A DNA stretch of 18,204 nt, from NCBI GenBank assembly GCA_910587355.1, contig CAJUKF010000030.1:6432-24635 (forward strand), read 5' to 3'. This DNA comes from an uncultured Muribaculaceae bacterium. GTDB taxonomy: Bacteria; Bacteroidota; Bacteroidia; Bacteroidales; Muribaculaceae. The first letter of the stretch is position 1. Each line of letters starts with the position of its first letter. The translations under genes and the position numbers were made by a program. Below, in pieces: positions 15,419-18,204 of this stretch. Below the pieces are notes generated by a model. It saw nothing but the letters and a program-made list of their open reading frames with translations, made no database searches and was not told where the DNA came from.

Positions 15419-17821
15419 ATGTCATTTGACAACAGAACCAATCTGTCGAAAGGGCCGAACCTTGCCGACATACTTCTCTATCTGCTTTCGAAGTGGCCGT
15501 GGTATGTGCTGGCACTGGTGCTGTGCCTCGCCTTTTCGTGGTATCGCTCGGCGACTGCGCCGCTGGTATACTACGCGCAGTCGAAGGTAATCATCAAGGA
15601 CCCCTCGAACAAGACATCGACCGGCGGTCTTGACCGCTACGACAATTCAATCAACCGCGTGAACGTGACTAACGAGATACTGCAGCTGCGCTCGAAGCGT
15701 CTGCTTCAGGAAGTGGTGGCACGCACACGCGCCGACGTGAGCTACACCACACGCCGCGGCCTGCGCGACGTGAATATCTACGGCGTATCGCCCGTCGAGG
15801 TCACATTTCCCTCTGTAAAGCCGGGCGCATCGATGGCTTTCACCCTCGAGCCCCTCGACTCTGCCGCCACTAAGATAATTCTGCACGCGGCGGGTGGCGA
15901 GTCGTACTCGGCCACTCTCGTCAACGGCAAACTCTACAAAGTCTGGGGCGAGAAAATTGTGGTGCGCTCCACCCCTTCCATGTCGCCCTCGTGGTACGGC
16001 AAGGAAATAAATGTGCGCAAAGAGTCCGCCATTGCCGCCGTGAACCGCGTGGCCGCCAATCTCGGTATACGTCAGGAAGAAAAAGACGGCACAATCATCA
16101 ACATAGCCGTTACATCGGGCTCCCCCGAGCTCGACATAGCCCTCCTCAACGCCATTGTTCAGGTATACAACGAAGAATCTATAAACGACAAAAACCAGGT
16201 GGCGGTCAACACCGCCAATTTTATCGACGAACGCCTGCAGATTATCGGACACGAGCTCGGAGGTGTCGAGACAGAGCTTGAGTCGTACCGCCGCGACAAT
16301 CAGGTGGTCGACATAGGCTCCATGATGTCGCGCTACATGGGCGAGTCGGCACGCTACAGCGCCGATGCCCTCCAGTACGACACTCAGCTGCGCATAGCGC
16401 TCTTCATCAAGGAGTATCTCACCGACCCTGCGCGCGCCGCCGACCTCATTCCCACCAACCTGGGCATCAACGACCAGGCCATCGAGAGCCAGATTTCGCA
16501 GTACAACTCCGTGAAGCTGCAGCGCGACCGTCTCAAGGACGAAAGCTCGGAGGCAAATCCCGTCATTGAGGAGCTCAACAACACCCTCGGTCTCCTGCGC
16601 GAGAACATACTCCGGGCCATAGACAACATAATAGTTTCCATAGAGGTGAAGCGCCGCGATGCCCGCGGATACGAAGGCGCCGCCGAGTCGCGTATTGCCA
16701 CAATACCGCGCAAGCAGCGCGAGATGCTCTCCATAGAGCGTCAGCAGAAAATCAAGGAGTCGCTCTACCTCTTCCTGCTCAACCGCCGCGAGGAGAACGC
16801 TCTCTCCCAGGCCATGGCCGACAACAACGCCCGCATCATCGAGGGCCCCGAAGGCAGTGTGGCCCGTATATCGCCCGACCGCAACCGCATACTGCTTCTC
16901 TGTGGCCTGGCCGGTCTGTTCATACCCACGGTGATTATTCTCCTGTCGGCATTCATGAATACCCGTGTCCGCGGCCGCCGCGACATCAAGGAGGCCGTTT
17001 CGGTGCCCTATCTCGGTGAGGTACCTCTCAACAGCAAGCTCGGCGCACGCCGCCCCCTCTTCAAGAGCCGCAAGACACATGAGGAGGACACCGCTTCGAT
17101 GAACGCCCTTATGGGCGACGCATACCGCATGGTGCTTGCCAATATCAGAATGATAGCCAAGGCCAGGGGCAAGGAGGCGAATGTGCTCATGACGACATCG
17201 TTCCGCGAAGGCGCCGGCAAGACATTCACCATTGTAAACATGGCCGAGGCCCTCGCCGCCGGAGGCAAAAAAGTGGTGCTCGTCGACCTCGACATACGCA
17301 AGGGCACACTCTCGCACCGCGCCGGTGTGAAGCACGGCACCGCCGGCCTCACCAACTATCTCTACGACGACTCCGTGACTGTGGACGACATCATAGTGAA
17401 GCGCGACGGTCAGCCCGACCTCATACCCGCGGGCATCGTTCCCCCCAATCCTGTGGAACTGCTCAGCGGAAACCGTCTCGACGAGCTCTTTGCCGAGCTG
17501 CGCAAGCGCTACGACTACGTGCTGGCCGACTGCGTGCCCGTGGGCATTGTCGCCGATGCCACTGTGGCCAACCGCGTGGCCGACCTTTCGCTCTTCATTA
17601 TCCGCGTGGGCTCGCTCGACCGCCGTCAGCTCCCCGACATACAGTCGCTCTACGACGAAGGCGCTCTCGGCCCCGTAGGAATCATACTCAACGGCGTGGA
17701 GCTCCACGGCGGCTATGGCTACGGTTACAGCTACGGGTATGGATATGGCTACGGATACGGCCATTACGGATACGGTTACGGGCGCAAGCGCCACCACCGA
17801 CGCCGCCTCAGATTCTTTTAG
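15419..17821 (+). CDS. wzc: Wzc-like chain-length regulator with BY-kinase domain and Gly-Tyr tail
   Basis: The 800-residue protein has a Wzz-like domain with a first membrane helix near 27-45, a long coiled-coil periplasmic region, and a second helix near 491-511 (LLLCGLAGLFIPTVIILL). The cytoplasmic ATPase domain follows. It has a Walker A-type loop TSFREGAGKTF (593-603), Walker A' VVLVDLDIRKG (619-629), Walker B-type YVLADCVP (700-707) and IPAGIVPPNPVELLSGNRL. This is the fused BY-kinase form that sets chain length and couples to the Wza channel by cycles of tyrosine phosphorylation. The C-terminus (763-788) alternates Gly and Tyr, with 11 tyrosines, and ends in a basic RKRHHRRRLRFF. That matches the role of a Tyr-rich autophosphorylation cluster but is unusually regular. 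The gene is GC-rich, about 57% in a sampled line. Confidence 0.95.
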   Translation: MSFDNRTNLSKGPNLADILLYLLSKWPWYVLALVLCLAFSWYRSATAPLVYYAQSKVIIKDPSNKTSTGGLDRYDNSINRVNVTNEILQLRSKRLLQEVVARTRADVSYTTRRGLRDVNIYGVSPVEVTFPSVKPGASMAFTLEPLDSAATKIILHAAGGESYSATLVNGKLYKVWGEKIVVRSTPSMSPSWYGKEINVRKESAIAAVNRVAANLGIRQEEKDGTIINIAVTSGSPELDIALLNAIVQVYNEESINDKNQVAVNTANFIDERLQIIGHELGGVETELESYRRDNQVVDIGSMMSRYMGESARYSADALQYDTQLRIALFIKEYLTDPARAADLIPTNLGINDQAIESQISQYNSVKLQRDRLKDESSEANPVIEELNNTLGLLRENILRAIDNIIVSIEVKRRDARGYEGAAESRIATIPRKQREMLSIERQQKIKESLYLFLLNRREENALSQAMADNNARIIEGPEGSVARISPDRNRILLLCGLAGLFIPTVIILLSAFMNTRVRGRRDIKEAVSVPYLGEVPLNSKLGARRPLFKSRKTHEEDTASMNALMGDAYRMVLANIRMIAKARGKEANVLMTTSFREGAGKTFTIVNMAEALAAGGKKVVLVDLDIRKGTLSHRAGVKHGTAGLTNYLYDDSVTVDDIIVKRDGQPDLIPAGIVPPNPVELLSGNRLDELFAELRKRYDYVLADCVPVGIVADATVANRVADLSLFIIRVGSLDRRQLPDIQSLYDEGALGPVGIILNGVELHGGYGYGYSYGYGYGYGYGHYGYGYGRKRHHRRRLRFF

Positions 17822-17823
17822 TC

Positions 17824-17857
17824 ACTAGTCGCGGTGGGTTTGTAACCCACCGCAATC
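17824..17857 (-). repeat. Family A hairpin just after the Wzc-like gene
   Basis: The copy begins three bases after the stop codon and reads GTCGCGGTGGGTTTGTAACC then CACCGCAATC. GGTGGGTT/AACCCACC gives an 8-base stem with a TGT loop. It lacks a following T run, so it is not a classical terminator. Confidence 0.8.
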
Positions 17858-17882
17858 GCCTCTCCAGTGGCTCCGAGACTGC

Positions 17883-17913
17883 TTTAGCGTCGGGTTACAA
17901 ACCCGCCGAGACT
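17883..17913 (+). repeat. Family A hairpin, forward orientation
   Basis: A standard copy with TTTAGCGTCGGGTTACAAAC followed by CCGCCGAGACT. The stem is CGGGTT/AACCCG with an ACA loop. Confidence 0.85.
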
Positions 17914-17924
17914 GGGACTGGAAG

Positions 17925-17952
17925 TAGGGACGCGATTAATCGCGTCCGCGAG
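17925..17952 (-). repeat. Family B palindrome, reverse orientation
   Basis: The copy reads GTAGGGACGCGATTAATCGC followed by GTCCGCG. Its centre GGACGCGATTAATCGCGTCC is a perfect 20-base palindrome. The flanks GTAGG and GCG show that it is inverted relative to the copies at 13263, 18073 and 18162. Confidence 0.85.
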
Positions 17953-18014
17953 CCCGGAAGCAATTTTTAGCCTGGGCGTGAAAACCGGACTGCGGATATG
18001 GGGAGGGCGTTGCT

Positions 18015-18031
18015 ACGTGCCGAAGGCACGT
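18015..18031 (+). repeat. Single hairpin ACGTGCC-GAA-GGCACGT
   Basis: A perfect 7-base inverted repeat with a GAA loop, flanked by GCT and CCGTAC. Only one copy is present in the window. By style it could belong to a third repeat family related to A and B, which is inference. Confidence 0.65.
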
Positions 18032-18060
18032 CCGTACAAGCGTTAGTCTGCAATTGCGGC

Positions 18061-18204
18061 ACGGCAGCCTTAGAGGCGCGGACGCGAAGAATCGCGTCCC
18101 TACTATGGTGGACTGCTTCAGCGTCGGGTTACAAACCCGCCGAGACTGTACGGCAGCCTTAGAGGCGCGGACGCGAAGAATCGCGTCCCTACTATGGTGG
18201 ACTG
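18061..18204 (+). repeat. 89-base tandem repeat combining family B and family A elements
   Basis: Unit one spans 18061-18149. The second unit begins at 18150 and is cut by the window edge after 55 bases, all identical to unit one. Each unit starts ACGGCAGCCTTAGAGGCGCG, contains a family B stem (18073-18103, 18162-18192; loop AGAA) and, in unit one, a family A element (18116-18148). The array may continue beyond the window. Confidence 0.85.

Larger units (their letters stand above)
17822..18204. other. 383-base non-coding, repeat-rich 3' region
   Basis: From the Wzc-like stop codon to the window end I see no gene. The stretch holds family A copies at 17824-17857 (reverse), 17883-17913 and 18116-18148 (forward), family B copies at 17925-17952, 18073-18103 and 18162-18192, and one further hairpin at 18015-18031. 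Bases 17953-18014 are not part of either family and contain a short T run (near 17967) but no clear terminator stem ahead of it. Transcription of the locus may end here, but no specific terminator can be named. Confidence 0.75.

Noticed and set aside
15647..17797. A 716-codon open frame on the minus strand opposite the Wzc-like gene
   Set aside because: It is the shadow of a GC-rich coding region with strong codon bias. The plus frame has clear Wzz and BY-kinase motifs, and the minus translation shows no recognisable domain and is unnaturally rich in His, Val and Ala.
17824..17857. Rho-independent terminator after the Wzc-like gene
   Set aside because: The hairpin is the same family A element found between co-directional genes and has no T run after it.

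Overview
This window is the 3' part of a cell-surface polysaccharide (capsule/exopolysaccharide) locus, with every gene on the + strand. Protein style (GT2, GT8, GT4 and DUF6625 transferases, a short-type initiating sugar transferase, Wza/Wzc-type export proteins), AT-rich leaders without clear Shine-Dalgarno motifs, and many short intergenic palindromes suggest Bacteroidales, most likely a Muribaculaceae-like gut bacterium. The phylum is fairly secure. The family is inferred.

Layout. Bases 3-128 are the tail of an upstream gene, probably another transferase. Bases 121-4902 encode five sugar transferases in a tightly overlapping operon (DUF6625, GT2, GT2, GT8, GT2), followed by a membrane polymerase/ligase (Wzy type, 4899-6203) and three GT4 transferases (6210-9735). 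Next comes a protein made of six helix-turn-helix-like repeats (9810-11039), then the initiating polyprenyl-phosphate sugar transferase (11074-11796). A three-gene cassette follows: a PqqD-like RiPP-recognition protein, a PF14907-type nucleotidyltransferase and an HprK-like P-loop kinase (11800-14233). The coding part ends with the Wza-like outer-membrane export lipoprotein (14315-15115) and the Wzc-like chain-length regulator/tyrosine kinase (15419-17821). The last ~380 bases are repeat-rich and non-coding.

How the genes work together. The initiating transferase would load the first sugar phosphate onto undecaprenyl phosphate. The GT2/GT8/GT4/DUF6625 enzymes would extend the repeat unit, the Wzy-like protein would polymerise it, and Wzc/Wza would control chain length and export. 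No Wzx flippase and no sugar-nucleotide genes are in the window, so they probably lie upstream. The PqqD/nucleotidyltransferase/kinase cassette and the six-repeat HTH protein do not fit the standard Wzx/Wzy scheme and are the most interesting content.

Composition changes sharply: sampled lines are near 30% GC at the 5' end and near 58% GC in the Wzc gene. Two families of hairpin-forming repeats (A, core GGGTTACAAACCC, 11 copies; B, core GGACGCGATTAATCGCGTCC, 6 copies) fill gaps in the GC-rich half, from base 9736 onward, and are absent from the AT-rich transferase block. One family A copy supplies the last codons and the stop codon of the HprK-like kinase gene.
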